64,000 nucleotides of DNA from Byssovorax sp. (GTDB lineage: Bacteria > Myxococcota_A > Polyangia > Polyangiales > Polyangiaceae). The stretch covers positions 1-64,000 of the forward strand of contig JANYGI010000094.1 in assembly GCA_025362495.1 (NCBI GenBank). Reading direction: 5' to 3'. The notes under the pieces were generated by a model. It was not told the DNA's origin, ran no database searches, and saw nothing but the letters and a program-made list of their open reading frames with translations. Both the position numbers and the translations under genes were made by a program. How positions within the stretch are numbered: position 1 is the stretch's first letter; the number at the start of each line of letters is the position of its first letter. Shown in pieces: positions 26,586 through 34,829 of the stretch.

Positions 26586-27191
26586 CTACGGGCCGCGCTC
26601 GAGCTCGTAGAGACGCTCCGCGGCGGCGCGCTGGATCCAGAGGCCGAAGCCGAGCGACATGAAGTGCTTCTGTAATTGCTTGCGGTAGAGCGCGCCCGGG
26701 TGGCGCTTCATCGCTCCGTCGGTCTTGTCGGTGTCGCAGAGCTCGTCGAGATCGCGCGCGGTCACGGCCTCGAGGTAGAGGAAGCCGCGGGTCATCGCCG
26801 CGAGGTTCTCGATCGACGCGACGACGCCCGCGCGGGGCAGGTACGGGAGCACGCCCTGGCAGATCACCAGATCGAATTTCGATCGCGCGCGCCAGGTCGT
26901 GATGTCGCGCTGCTCGTGGCCGTAGCGAGCGCACGCGTAGGCGCTGACGTCGGTGGAGCGGTAGGTGACGTCGGGGCGACGGCGCGCGAACCAGTCGCGC
27001 CAGAGGCCGGGGCCGGCGCCGACGTCGATGGCCGATCGCACCTCGCCTCCGGCCCACTTGATCTGCGTGAGCGCGCGCGCGCAGAGCTCGGCGACCTCGC
27101 GCGGACCCTGCACGCGCGTGGTGCGCGAGGCGTAGAAGCGAAGGTAATAGCGCTCGTCGAAGGCCTCCGGCTTGGCCGGACGGGCACTCAC
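26586..27191 (-). CDS. class I SAM-dependent methyltransferase
   Basis: A 201-residue protein with a Rossmann methyltransferase core: motif I IDVGAGPGLWRDW (about 55-67), an acidic residue in STDVSAYAC, and motif IV DLVICQGVLPYLP. This matches class I methyltransferases. The N terminus (FDERYYLRFY) resembles small-molecule or sugar methyltransferases rather than rRNA enzymes. The GTG start overlaps the upstream propeller gene stop by 4 bp (GTGA), so the pair is coupled. Substrate unknown. Confidence 0.85.
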   Translation of the reverse strand: MSARPAKPEAFDERYYLRFYASRTTRVQGPREVAELCARALTQIKWAGGEVRSAIDVGAGPGLWRDWFARRRPDVTYRSTDVSAYACARYGHEQRDITTWRARSKFDLVICQGVLPYLPRAGVVASIENLAAMTRGFLYLEAVTARDLDELCDTDKTDGAMKRHPGALYRKQLQKHFMSLGFGLWIQRAAAERLYELERGP

Positions 27192-29458
27192 GCGCGCACC
27201 AGGCTGAGCCGCGCCGCCGCCGAGTACGCGGCCATGTGGCCGCTCTCTTCCGCGACGTAGACGTCGCAGCGCTCATCGACGCGGAGCAGATCCGGGATGA
27301 TGTCGCCGGGGAGCTGGCCGAGCAGCGTCCCGTCCTGCGGGCGCACCACATGGACTTCGGTCTGAGGCACGAAGAGCGCGCCGGAGCGCAGCACCGGCTC
27401 GAGGCGGCGGGGGCGATCGCCTTCGACAGCGCCGGCGAACACGTGGCGGTAGCGCGTCGATCCGTCGCCGGCCTGGACGCCGACGAGCTCGCCGCCCTCG
27501 CTGTTGACGATCACCGTGCCGTCGACCATCAGGCACGACGCCGTGGTGCTGCACACCGCGGTGTCGAAGCGCAGCGCGCCGGTCTTGCGATCGAAGCCGG
27601 TGAGGCTCGTGCCGCGGCGACCGTGAGCGACGATGACGGCCGTCTCGGGCCCGAGCAGCGGGGCGCCGACGGGGGCGACGTGCGCGGGCAGATCCACGCT
27701 CCAGCGCACCTGACCGGACCAGGGATCCATGTGGTGGAGCCGGGTGCCGCCGCGGCCGACGAAGGCGCCGTCGCCGGCGAGGGCGAAGAGCGCGTCCTGA
27801 TCGACGGCGACATGCGAGGCGAAGCGAAGGCGATCGCAGAAGCGCCAGACCACCTCGCCCGTCGTGACGTCGAGGGCGGTGAGCGCCGGATCGCCGCTGG
27901 CGACGATCACCAGCTTGCCGGCGCGACGGATGCGGAAGCCGCCCCCGCGACGCGCTGCGAAGCGCCAGCGCACCTCGCCCGAGTGGAGATCGATCGCCGC
28001 GAGGTGCCGGGCCCCGTCGCTGACGATGAGCATCCGGGGCAGGCCCGGAGCGCTGACCACGGCGCCCGAAGCGCTGGTGCCGACGCGCGGCGCGAGCTGC
28101 GCCGACCAGATCGGATCGCCGCCGTCGAGATCGTGGAGCGTGAGCGCGCCGTCGGGCTCGAGCCGCGCGAGTCCGAGGGGCGTCATCACCGACACGGCGC
28201 GCGGGCAGACCCGTCGCCAGAGCGGCGAGCCGGTCGCGGCGTCGAGGCACGAGACCTCGCGCGTGGAGCCGACGACGAGGCGATCCCCGCAGAGGAACGT
28301 CGCGCGGAGATCGATCGAGGGGACCGCCGCCGTCCAGCGGCTCGTGAAGCGGAGCCGGGTGCGGCCGAAGGCGTCCGACTTCGAGGCGCCGCTGCGCGTG
28401 GCCTCGGCGAAGGCGCGGTAGATCTCGGGCGCCGCGTTGATCTTCGAGTCGTTCCGCGTCGCGTCGCGCAGCCGATCCGACAGCTCGCGGATCCGACCAC
28501 GGAAGGAGTGGACGCGCAGGTTCGAGGCCTGCGCGCGATCGCGGCGGAGCAGCGTCCGCGAGAGCGCGCGCCCGAAGGCGACGATCCCGTGGGCGAGCGC
28601 GCCGACGTCGACGGCGGGGAACGTCCAGGCGCTGGTGCGCGCCTCGCCCGGGGCCCGCGGGATGCCGAGCGTCAACGACGCCGCTCCCTCGGAGCCGAGC
28701 TTGACGCCGCAGATCGCGCCGCCGGCGGTGAGTCGCCGGTAGTACGGCCGGCCGCGCGTCCACGCCTCGAGCGCCTCGAGCGTCATCACGCTGAGCTGCT
28801 CGGCCACGAGGAACACGAAGACGTCGTCGGGCAGCTCGCGCTGGTGATCGCCGACCGTGATCCGGATCCGACCGCGGAACAGCAGCGCGAAGAGATCCGC
28901 GCGCAGGGCCGTGGACGCCGCCGCCGGGGGCTGCGTGCGCAGCGAGATCTCGGCGGAGATCACGATCGAGGTCTCGCTCGCCGGATCGATCGCGACCGTC
29001 TCGGCCTCGACGATCGCGGCGTCGCCGAAGGGCAGCGAGGCCTGGAGGCGCTCGATGATCGCGGTGAGCCGGCCGTCCTGCGGCAGGCGCCCCGCGGTCT
29101 CGATCACCTTGCGGGCGAGCGTGTTCCCGTCGACGCGTCGTTCGAAGACCGCGACGTCGGGATCTTGCCCGCCCTGGAACACCGAGAGCAGGAGATCGCG
29201 CCCGCTGCGCTCGATCCCGATCTCCCAGGGCTCCGGTCGAGTACACAGGCGCACGACGGCGCGCGCGCGTTGTTGCGATGCAAGCTCGGCAGTTGCGGTC
29301 CCGAGCTCACAGACGAGCTCGCGGGCCTCGACCTCGGCGAGGCGTGGGGCTAGGCGCGACCCTTCCGAAAGGAAGTCCAGCAGCGCGTGAACGGGGGAGA
29401 GATCGGGCTCCGAGGGAACCGCGGTCTGTCGAAAGGAGACGAGGGTGAGGCCAGTCAT
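27188..29458 (-). CDS. PQQ-type beta-propeller protein with helical N-terminal region
   Basis: About 756 residues from the ATG of MTGLTLVSF; a further ATG 27 bp upstream is possible. Residues ~1-360 form a mixed, mostly helical region without a known family. Residues ~370-750 are a pyrrolo-quinoline-quinone-like propeller, with blades of the type LDVTTGEVVWRF, IDLHSGEVRWRF, MDPWSGQVRWSV and LDAATGSPLWRR. These folds often serve as protein-binding platforms, as in BamB, and need no PQQ. Unusually for such propellers there is no signal peptide, so the protein is predicted cytoplasmic. It is coupled to the methyltransferase gene. Function unknown. Confidence 0.78.
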   Translation of the reverse strand: MTGLTLVSFRQTAVPSEPDLSPVHALLDFLSEGSRLAPRLAEVEARELVCELGTATAELASQQRARAVVRLCTRPEPWEIGIERSGRDLLLSVFQGGQDPDVAVFERRVDGNTLARKVIETAGRLPQDGRLTAIIERLQASLPFGDAAIVEAETVAIDPASETSIVISAEISLRTQPPAAASTALRADLFALLFRGRIRITVGDHQRELPDDVFVFLVAEQLSVMTLEALEAWTRGRPYYRRLTAGGAICGVKLGSEGAASLTLGIPRAPGEARTSAWTFPAVDVGALAHGIVAFGRALSRTLLRRDRAQASNLRVHSFRGRIRELSDRLRDATRNDSKINAAPEIYRAFAEATRSGASKSDAFGRTRLRFTSRWTAAVPSIDLRATFLCGDRLVVGSTREVSCLDAATGSPLWRRVCPRAVSVMTPLGLARLEPDGALTLHDLDGGDPIWSAQLAPRVGTSASGAVVSAPGLPRMLIVSDGARHLAAIDLHSGEVRWRFAARRGGGFRIRRAGKLVIVASGDPALTALDVTTGEVVWRFCDRLRFASHVAVDQDALFALAGDGAFVGRGGTRLHHMDPWSGQVRWSVDLPAHVAPVGAPLLGPETAVIVAHGRRGTSLTGFDRKTGALRFDTAVCSTTASCLMVDGTVIVNSEGGELVGVQAGDGSTRYRHVFAGAVEGDRPRRLEPVLRSGALFVPQTEVHVVRPQDGTLLGQLPGDIIPDLLRVDERCDVYVAEESGHMAAYSAAARLSLVRA

Positions 29459-29608
29459 CCGTGGTGTTGATGCTAGGCAGACCACCGCGTCGGCCTAAGT
29501 TTTGTGCGCCGATCGCCGCGGAGTGGACAAGCGCGAGAACCCTCACTAGGCGCCCTCGCCGCCTCGACTTGACGGACGATCGCCGCGCGGCGAAGACGAT
29601 CGCCATCC

Positions 29609-30664
29609 ATGACGGAACCCCACGCCGACCCCGCGAACGCCGCCCCGCACCGGGCTCGCGGCCCCGGGATCCTCGTCGCCGTGACCGCGGGCTACCTCGC
29701 GGCGGTCGTGCTGGTGTGGGCGCTGCTCCGCTTCTACGCCGACGTTTGGTGGCCGGCGACGCTGCTCCTCTACGGGCCCCGCTGGGTCTGCGCGGTGCCC
29801 CTCGTCGGGCTCGTGCCGCTCGCGCTGTGGCGCGATCGCCGGCTCCTCGCGCCGCTCGGCGTCGCGGCGCTGGTGCTCCTGTTCCCGATCCTCGGCTACC
29901 GCGTCGCGCTGCCGCGTGGCGCCGCTAGCCCGGCCGTAGCCCCCGGCGCGCCGCCCCCGCGTCACGTGCGCGTGATGACGTACAACGTCGGCGAAGACAC
30001 CAGTGACGGCGCCGATCTCTACCGGATCCTCGCCCAGGTCTCGCCCGACATTCTCGCGATCCAGGAGTGCGCCGCGATCGGGCGCAGCGCGACGCGGCAG
30101 GCGGGCGAGAGGTACAACGTCATGGCGCACGGCGACGCCTGCCTGCTCAGCCGATCGAAGATCGAACGCACCGAGGTCGCGGATCCCGAGGCCATCCGCG
30201 CGATCGGCGGGACGGGCACGATGATCCGCTACACGGTGCACCTCCCCGCGGGCGACGTGAGCTTCGTCAACGTGCACCTCGCGACGGTGCGCGAAGGCCT
30301 CGAGGCCGTGATGGCGCACAAGCTCGGCGGGGTCGCCAAGCTGAACGAGAACATCGCGACGCGCTCGGCGATGTCAGCGATGGCGCGGGCCTTCGTCGAC
30401 GCCACCCCGCAGCCCTTCCTCGTCGCGGGCGACTTCAACCTCCCCACCGACAGCGCGATCTACCGCCGCGACTGGGGCGCGTTCGACAACGCGTTCGACG
30501 TCGCCGGCCGCGGCTTCGGCACCTCGAAGCGCACCGGCTGGTTCGGCGTCCGCATCGATCACATCCTCTCCGGCCCCGGGTGGCGGTGCGACGGCGCCTT
30601 CATCGGCCCGCACCTCGGCGGCGATCATCGCCCGATGGTCGCGGATTTCACCTGGTCGGGCTGA
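29609..30664 (+). CDS. membrane endonuclease/exonuclease/phosphatase (EEP) family hydrolase
   Basis: A 351-residue protein. Three membrane helices occupy roughly 21-105 (ILVAVTAGYLAAVVLVWALL, CAVPLVGLVPLALW, LGVAALVLLFPILGY). The rest is an EEP domain with its key residues: Asn in MTYNVGED, metal-binding Glu in ILAIQE, GDFNLP, and the terminal RIDHIL and GGDHRP pair. The active site is thus complete and probably faces the periplasm. This layout resembles bacterial membrane-bound EEP proteins that cleave phosphodiesters in nucleic acids or lipids. The next gene begins 2 bp after its stop, so the two are co-expressed. Confidence 0.87.
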   Translation: MTEPHADPANAAPHRARGPGILVAVTAGYLAAVVLVWALLRFYADVWWPATLLLYGPRWVCAVPLVGLVPLALWRDRRLLAPLGVAALVLLFPILGYRVALPRGAASPAVAPGAPPPRHVRVMTYNVGEDTSDGADLYRILAQVSPDILAIQECAAIGRSATRQAGERYNVMAHGDACLLSRSKIERTEVADPEAIRAIGGTGTMIRYTVHLPAGDVSFVNVHLATVREGLEAVMAHKLGGVAKLNENIATRSAMSAMARAFVDATPQPFLVAGDFNLPTDSAIYRRDWGAFDNAFDVAGRGFGTSKRTGWFGVRIDHILSGPGWRCDGAFIGPHLGGDHRPMVADFTWSG

Positions 30665-30666
30665 GG

Positions 30667-32088
30667 GTGGCCGCGCGGCGCACCGCGGCTGTCGCGGCGC
30701 TGGGCGCGCTCGCGGCGCTCGGGCCCGCGCTGGCGCTCCGCGGCTTCACCGTCGACGACGCGCTGATCTCGGCGCGCTACGCGGCGAACCTCGCGCACGG
30801 CGCGGGCTATCGCTTCAACGCCCAGGGGGCGAGCACCGACGGCGTCACGCCGCTCGGGTGGCCGCTCCTTCTCGCGCCGTTCGCGTCGCGCGGCCCGCTC
30901 GCGGCGCTGCTCGCGGCGCGGATCCTCGGCGTCGGCGCCTGGATGATCGCCGCGGCCGTGCTCGCGGTGGCGATCGATCGCCTCGAGGGAAAGCGCGCGC
31001 GGTACGCGGCGCTCGGGCTGCTCGTGGCCTCGGCGCCGCTCGCGGCGTGGAGCGTCGCCGGCATGGAGACCGGCCTCGTCATCGCGTTCGCCGCGCTCGC
31101 CGCCGGGCTCGGGCGCCTCGGTCATGCGCGCGCTTCGGCTGCATTTGCCGGCATTTCCGCCGCGATGCGCCCGGAGATGATCCCCTGGGCCGCGGTCATC
31201 TCGGTCGCGCCGCCGCCGCGGGGCTCGGTCGCGGCGGCGCGTCCGCCCTGGGATCGCGCCCTCCGCGGCGCGCTCGCCGTGGGGCCGCCCGTCGCCGTCG
31301 CCCTGATCCGCCTGGCGATCTTCGGCCGCCCGGCGCCGCTGTCGCTCCTCGCCAAGCCCGCAGACGAGATGCTGGGCGCGCGCTACGCCCTCGCGTGCTT
31401 CCTCCTGACTGGCCCGCTCGCCCTGATTGCCCCGCTCGCCTGGCGGAGGCTCGATGGCTTTGCCCGCGTCCTCCTGCTCTCGATCGCCGTGCATTTCGCG
31501 GCGATCGCCGTGGCCGGCGGCGACTGGATGCCTCTCTCGCGGCTCGTCGCTCCGGTGCTCCCGGCGGTGATCCTCCTCGCCGCCGAGATCGCGGCCGTCG
31601 CCGATCTGCGTTTGACCGCTGCGAGAGTGGCCTTCGCGCTCGCGGGTGAGGTCTTTCAGCTCGTCAAGGTCGGCCCGGCCGCGGCGCGCGTCGCGCGAGA
31701 TCGCCTGGCGTTGATTGACGAGATGCGCGGGCCGCTCGCGAAATCGAGGGTCGTCGCCGCGCTCGACATCGGCTGGCTGGGCGCGGCCACCGACGCCACG
31801 ATCGTCGATCTCGCCGGCCTCACCGATCCTGCGATTGCCGTGCTCCCGGGCGGCCACACCTCCAAGGCCATTCCCGCCTCGCTCCTCGACGCGCGTGGGG
31901 TGGATACGCTGGTGCTCCAGATCAAGGAGGGTGAAGCGCGGAGAGATCCGTGGACCACGTCGTACTTCGCCAGGAACGTCGAGCTCCGGATCGCGCGGAT
32001 CCCCGGGATGGATACGGCATTCCGCGTCGAGGCCGAGAGCACGGTGCCGCACCTGGGGTATCTGGTGCTTCGAAAAGCGCCGGAGTGA
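30667..32088 (+). CDS. multi-pass membrane glycosyltransferase-like protein
   Basis: A 473-residue protein from the GTG just after the EEP stop. It has about ten membrane helices and, near the N terminus, FTVDDALISARYAANLAHGAGYRFN followed by DGVTPLGWPLLLA. The early acidic pair DD after the first helix and the (S/A)RYAxNLAxGxGYxFN block are typical of GT-C polyprenyl-phosphate-dependent sugar transferases in the arabinofuranosyltransferase-like group. The C-terminal ~120 residues form a soluble periplasmic domain. It likely transfers a sugar from a lipid carrier to a cell-envelope acceptor. It is an operon partner of the EEP gene. Confidence 0.78.
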   Translation: MAARRTAAVAALGALAALGPALALRGFTVDDALISARYAANLAHGAGYRFNAQGASTDGVTPLGWPLLLAPFASRGPLAALLAARILGVGAWMIAAAVLAVAIDRLEGKRARYAALGLLVASAPLAAWSVAGMETGLVIAFAALAAGLGRLGHARASAAFAGISAAMRPEMIPWAAVISVAPPPRGSVAAARPPWDRALRGALAVGPPVAVALIRLAIFGRPAPLSLLAKPADEMLGARYALACFLLTGPLALIAPLAWRRLDGFARVLLLSIAVHFAAIAVAGGDWMPLSRLVAPVLPAVILLAAEIAAVADLRLTAARVAFALAGEVFQLVKVGPAAARVARDRLALIDEMRGPLAKSRVVAALDIGWLGAATDATIVDLAGLTDPAIAVLPGGHTSKAIPASLLDARGVDTLVLQIKEGEARRDPWTTSYFARNVELRIARIPGMDTAFRVEAESTVPHLGYLVLRKAPE

Positions 32089-32604
32089 GAGAGTGGCCGT
32101 TCCTCGGCGAGGGATCGAGTGCAGTCAAAGGATTGGCGCTTCTCCGCCGGAACGAGCGAGGAATGACGCGGTGAAGCAACACCAATGAGGATCCTCCTGA
32201 CTTGTTCGTTCATGGTCGTCCCGGCAATGTCGGCGCTCCGGCAAAAGGGGGCAGACCATGGACGACGTCACGGCGATCATCACCCAGCTCGCGCAAGGGT
32301 TCTTCGAGAGCCTCGGAAACGGCTTGCTCCGCTCGTTGCGCGGCAAGGGCCTTGTGAAGAGCGAGCCGGCGAGCCGGCGGGGACCGGGGTTGAATTTCGG
32401 CTTCCAGCTCCGCCTGCTCCACCGGCCGACGCAGCTCCAGGACCGCCCACGGCAGCTGGCCGTGTATCGCATCGATCTTCAAGCGCAGCCTCGGCGGGTG
32501 ACGAAGACTGGATAGTCGCTCGCCGGCTCGTCACCGCCGGCCCCGGAAGCACACGCCGCCGCGAAGGTTCGACCAAGCCTCATTTCCTCGGGTATGGTGA
32601 CGCC
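32089..32604. other. 516-bp gap with at most one small ORF
   Basis: Between the glycosyltransferase-like and ATPase genes. Base composition is somewhat less GC-biased than the flanks and no codon bias is visible over most of it. The only candidate gene is an 85-codon ORF listed separately. No terminator, repeat or insertion-sequence end was recognised. Confidence 0.5.
32258..32515 (+). CDS. doubtful small ORF of 85 codons
   Basis: ATG preceded by AAAAGGGGGCAGACC, a usable ribosome site. The first ~35 residues (MDDVTAIITQLAQGFFESLG) look like a real amphipathic helix. The remainder is Arg/Gln-rich and reads like non-coding sequence, so this may be the 5' fragment of a decayed gene. Nothing was recognised. 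Confidence 0.25.
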   Translation: MDDVTAIITQLAQGFFESLGNGLLRSLRGKGLVKSEPASRRGPGLNFGFQLRLLHRPTQLQDRPRQLAVYRIDLQAQPRRVTKTG

Positions 32605-34185
32605 GTGCGCGTCTTCAACACCGCCGGCCCCTGCGATCCCGCCCGCCACTACATGGTGCCGCCGCTCGAGCGCCTCCCCTCCGCGCGTCGGCTCGTGGAG
32701 CAGGGCGATTATTTCGTCCTCCATGCGCCCAGGCAGTCGGGCAAGACAACCCTGCTGCGCGCGCTCGCACGCGCGTTGACCGCCGAAGGCAAGCTCGCGG
32801 CGCTTCAGTTCAGCGGCGAGACGGGCGAGCCGATGGGCGACGACTACGCCGAGGCGCAGCGCTCCGTGCTGTCGGACCTGCGTCGGCGCGCGCGGAATGA
32901 CCTTCCCACCGAGCTTCAGCCGCAGGATCCCTGGCCCGAGTCCCCCCCCGGGGGCCTCGTCGCGGAAGCGTTCGCCGCCTGGGCGCGCGCGTGCCCGCGC
33001 CCGCTGGCCCTGTTCTTCGATGAAATCGACGCGCTCCGCGGCGAAAGCCTCCGATCGGTCCTCCGGCAGATCCGCGCAGGCTTCCCGGACCGCCCCGGTG
33101 GCTTCCCGTGGTCGATCGTGCTTTGCGGCCTGCGGGACGTGCGCGACTACAAGGCAGCGAGCGGTGGCAACGCCGAGCGACTCGGGACGTCGAGCCCGTT
33201 CAACATCAAGGTCGACTCGCCGCTGCTCGCCGATTTCTCCGAGGAGAACGTCCGCTCTCTTTACGGACAGCACACGAGCGAGACGGCACAGCCGTTCACG
33301 GAAGAGGCTTGTTCTCTGCTCTTCGACCTGAGCCGCGGGCAACCGTGGCTCACCAACGCGCTGGCGCGCGAGATCATCGACGGAATGGCCATCGCGCCGC
33401 CCACGCCGATCACCGCAGAGCACGTTCAAACCGCGCGCGAGCGCTTGATCCTGGCCCGCGCCACACACCTCGATTCGCTCGTCGCCCGTCTCGCCGAGCC
33501 ACGCGTCCGTCGCGTCCTGGAGCCGGTCGTCGCCGGGGGCGTGATCCTCTCCGACACCTACGATGACGACGTGGCCTATGTCCGCGATCTCGGCCTGATC
33601 GCGCCGGGCAACCCGATCCGGATCGCCAACCCCATCTACCGTGAGGTCATCGTCCGGGTGATGGCCTCGTCGGTGGAAGGCAACGTCGTGGCGGATCCGA
33701 AGAGCTTCGTGGATCCCGACGGTCGATTCAACCTGAAGCGTGTTCTCACGGAGTTTGCGGCGTTCTGGAAGGAGCACGGCGAGCTGCTGGCCGGCGGGAT
33801 GACCTACCACGAGGTCGCTCCGCAGCTCGTGCTCATGGCCTATTTGCAGCGCGTGGTGAATGGCGGCGGCGTCATCGACAGGGAATATGGAGTCGGCCGC
33901 GGTCGGATCGATCTCTGTATCCGCTGGCCTCACAAGGGCGCGGGCGGCGAGCGGCTCTGGCAGAAAGAGGCCATCGAGATCAAGGTGTGGGCCAAGGGCA
34001 AGGGCGATCCGCTGGCAAAAGGCCTGGAGCAGCTCGAAGGCTACATGGACCAGATGGGCGTCGACCACGGCGTGCTGGCGATCTTCGACCGGCGACCCGA
34101 CGCCGCCGGGGTGGAGGAGCGGACTGTCTTCGAGGAGGTGCGGACCGCCGCGAAGGGCTATGCCGTGACGGTGCTACGAGGCTGA
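32605..34185 (+). CDS. AAA-type ATPase with C-terminal PD-(D/E)xK nuclease-like domain
   Basis: The GTG at 32605 starts the family's N-terminal block (VFNTAGPCDPARHYMVPP); the frame is open upstream without homology. The 526-residue protein has Walker A APRQSGKTT (41-49) and Walker B LALFFDEIDAL (about 128-138), with a helical arm following. Its C-terminal ~110 residues contain RID (Asp436), EIK (Glu458-x-Lys460) and a downstream QLEGYM, the D...ExK layout of PD-(D/E)xK nucleases in AAA_14/DUF1703-like proteins. Related ATPase-nuclease genes are scattered, multi-copy and often mobile; their biological role is not established. It stands alone here, with a long upstream gap. Confidence 0.83.
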   Translation: MRVFNTAGPCDPARHYMVPPLERLPSARRLVEQGDYFVLHAPRQSGKTTLLRALARALTAEGKLAALQFSGETGEPMGDDYAEAQRSVLSDLRRRARNDLPTELQPQDPWPESPPGGLVAEAFAAWARACPRPLALFFDEIDALRGESLRSVLRQIRAGFPDRPGGFPWSIVLCGLRDVRDYKAASGGNAERLGTSSPFNIKVDSPLLADFSEENVRSLYGQHTSETAQPFTEEACSLLFDLSRGQPWLTNALAREIIDGMAIAPPTPITAEHVQTARERLILARATHLDSLVARLAEPRVRRVLEPVVAGGVILSDTYDDDVAYVRDLGLIAPGNPIRIANPIYREVIVRVMASSVEGNVVADPKSFVDPDGRFNLKRVLTEFAAFWKEHGELLAGGMTYHEVAPQLVLMAYLQRVVNGGGVIDREYGVGRGRIDLCIRWPHKGAGGERLWQKEAIEIKVWAKGKGDPLAKGLEQLEGYMDQMGVDHGVLAIFDRRPDAAGVEERTVFEEVRTAAKGYAVTVLRG

Positions 34186-34241
34186 GGCCCGCACGCCGGC
34201 CTCGTTTCCCGCGGCGGTCCCATGCTATATGCCGCCCAGCC

Positions 34242-34811
34242 ATGAAGAAGTGGGTCCCCCTCCTCGCCGCCGCTCTCGCCCTCGCCTCGTCGAGGAACGC
34301 CCTCGCCGCCGCGCATCACGCCAGGGGGCCGAGCGTCGTGTTTCCGATGAAGCCGGACGAGTACCGCAAGCTCTCCGAGGCCCGCCTCGCGCGGATCCTC
34401 GCCGTCATCGACAAGAAGCTCGACCGCGGCACCGTCAGCCCCGAGCGCCGCAAGATCATCCACAAGATGTTCGACGACGCGGCGAAAGAAGCCCGCGCCG
34501 AGGTGGTGACGGCCACCGCCGACGGGGTCGTCACCGAGGCCGAGGCCGGCAAGGTCAAGGCCCTCGCGCTCCAGGTGCGCGTGGGCGTGCGCGAGCGCAT
34601 GGCGGCCGAGCGCAAGGGCAAGAAGTGGGAGAGCACCGGCGACGTGGCCTCGGCGAAGGACGGCAAGGGCGCCAAGGGCAAAGCCACCTCGAAGGACGCC
34701 AAGCCGACCAAGGACGCCAAGGATGCGAAGCCGGCCAAGGCCGCCAAGCCGACGAAGGACCTCGAAGACACGAAGCGCGTCAAGGAGGCCCGGTCGGCCA
34801 AGCAGGCTTGA
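34242..34811 (+). CDS. secreted protein with Lys/Ala-rich repetitive tail
   Basis: A 189-residue protein beginning MKKWVPLLAAALALASS, a Sec signal peptide cleaved near ALAAA. Residues ~30-125 are helical and charged. The C-terminal ~60 residues are an imperfect AKPTKDAKDAKPAK repeat; the DNA unit encoding AKPTKD recurs 45 bp apart. Such tails resemble histone H1-like or cell-wall-binding Lys/Ala tracts and may bind an anionic polymer. No family was recognised. The stop lies 18 bp from the convergent choice-of-anchor L gene. Confidence 0.65.
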   Translation: MKKWVPLLAAALALASSRNALAAAHHARGPSVVFPMKPDEYRKLSEARLARILAVIDKKLDRGTVSPERRKIIHKMFDDAAKEARAEVVTATADGVVTEAEAGKVKALALQVRVGVRERMAAERKGKKWESTGDVASAKDGKGAKGKATSKDAKPTKDAKDAKPAKAAKPTKDLEDTKRVKEARSAKQA

Positions 34812-34829
34812 TCGAGGCGTCGCTCGTCG

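Noticed and set aside
34680-34800. The Lys/Ala repeat as a mobile or satellite repeat
   Set aside because: Units are in frame within a coding region and vary by codon, so this is a repetitive protein tail.
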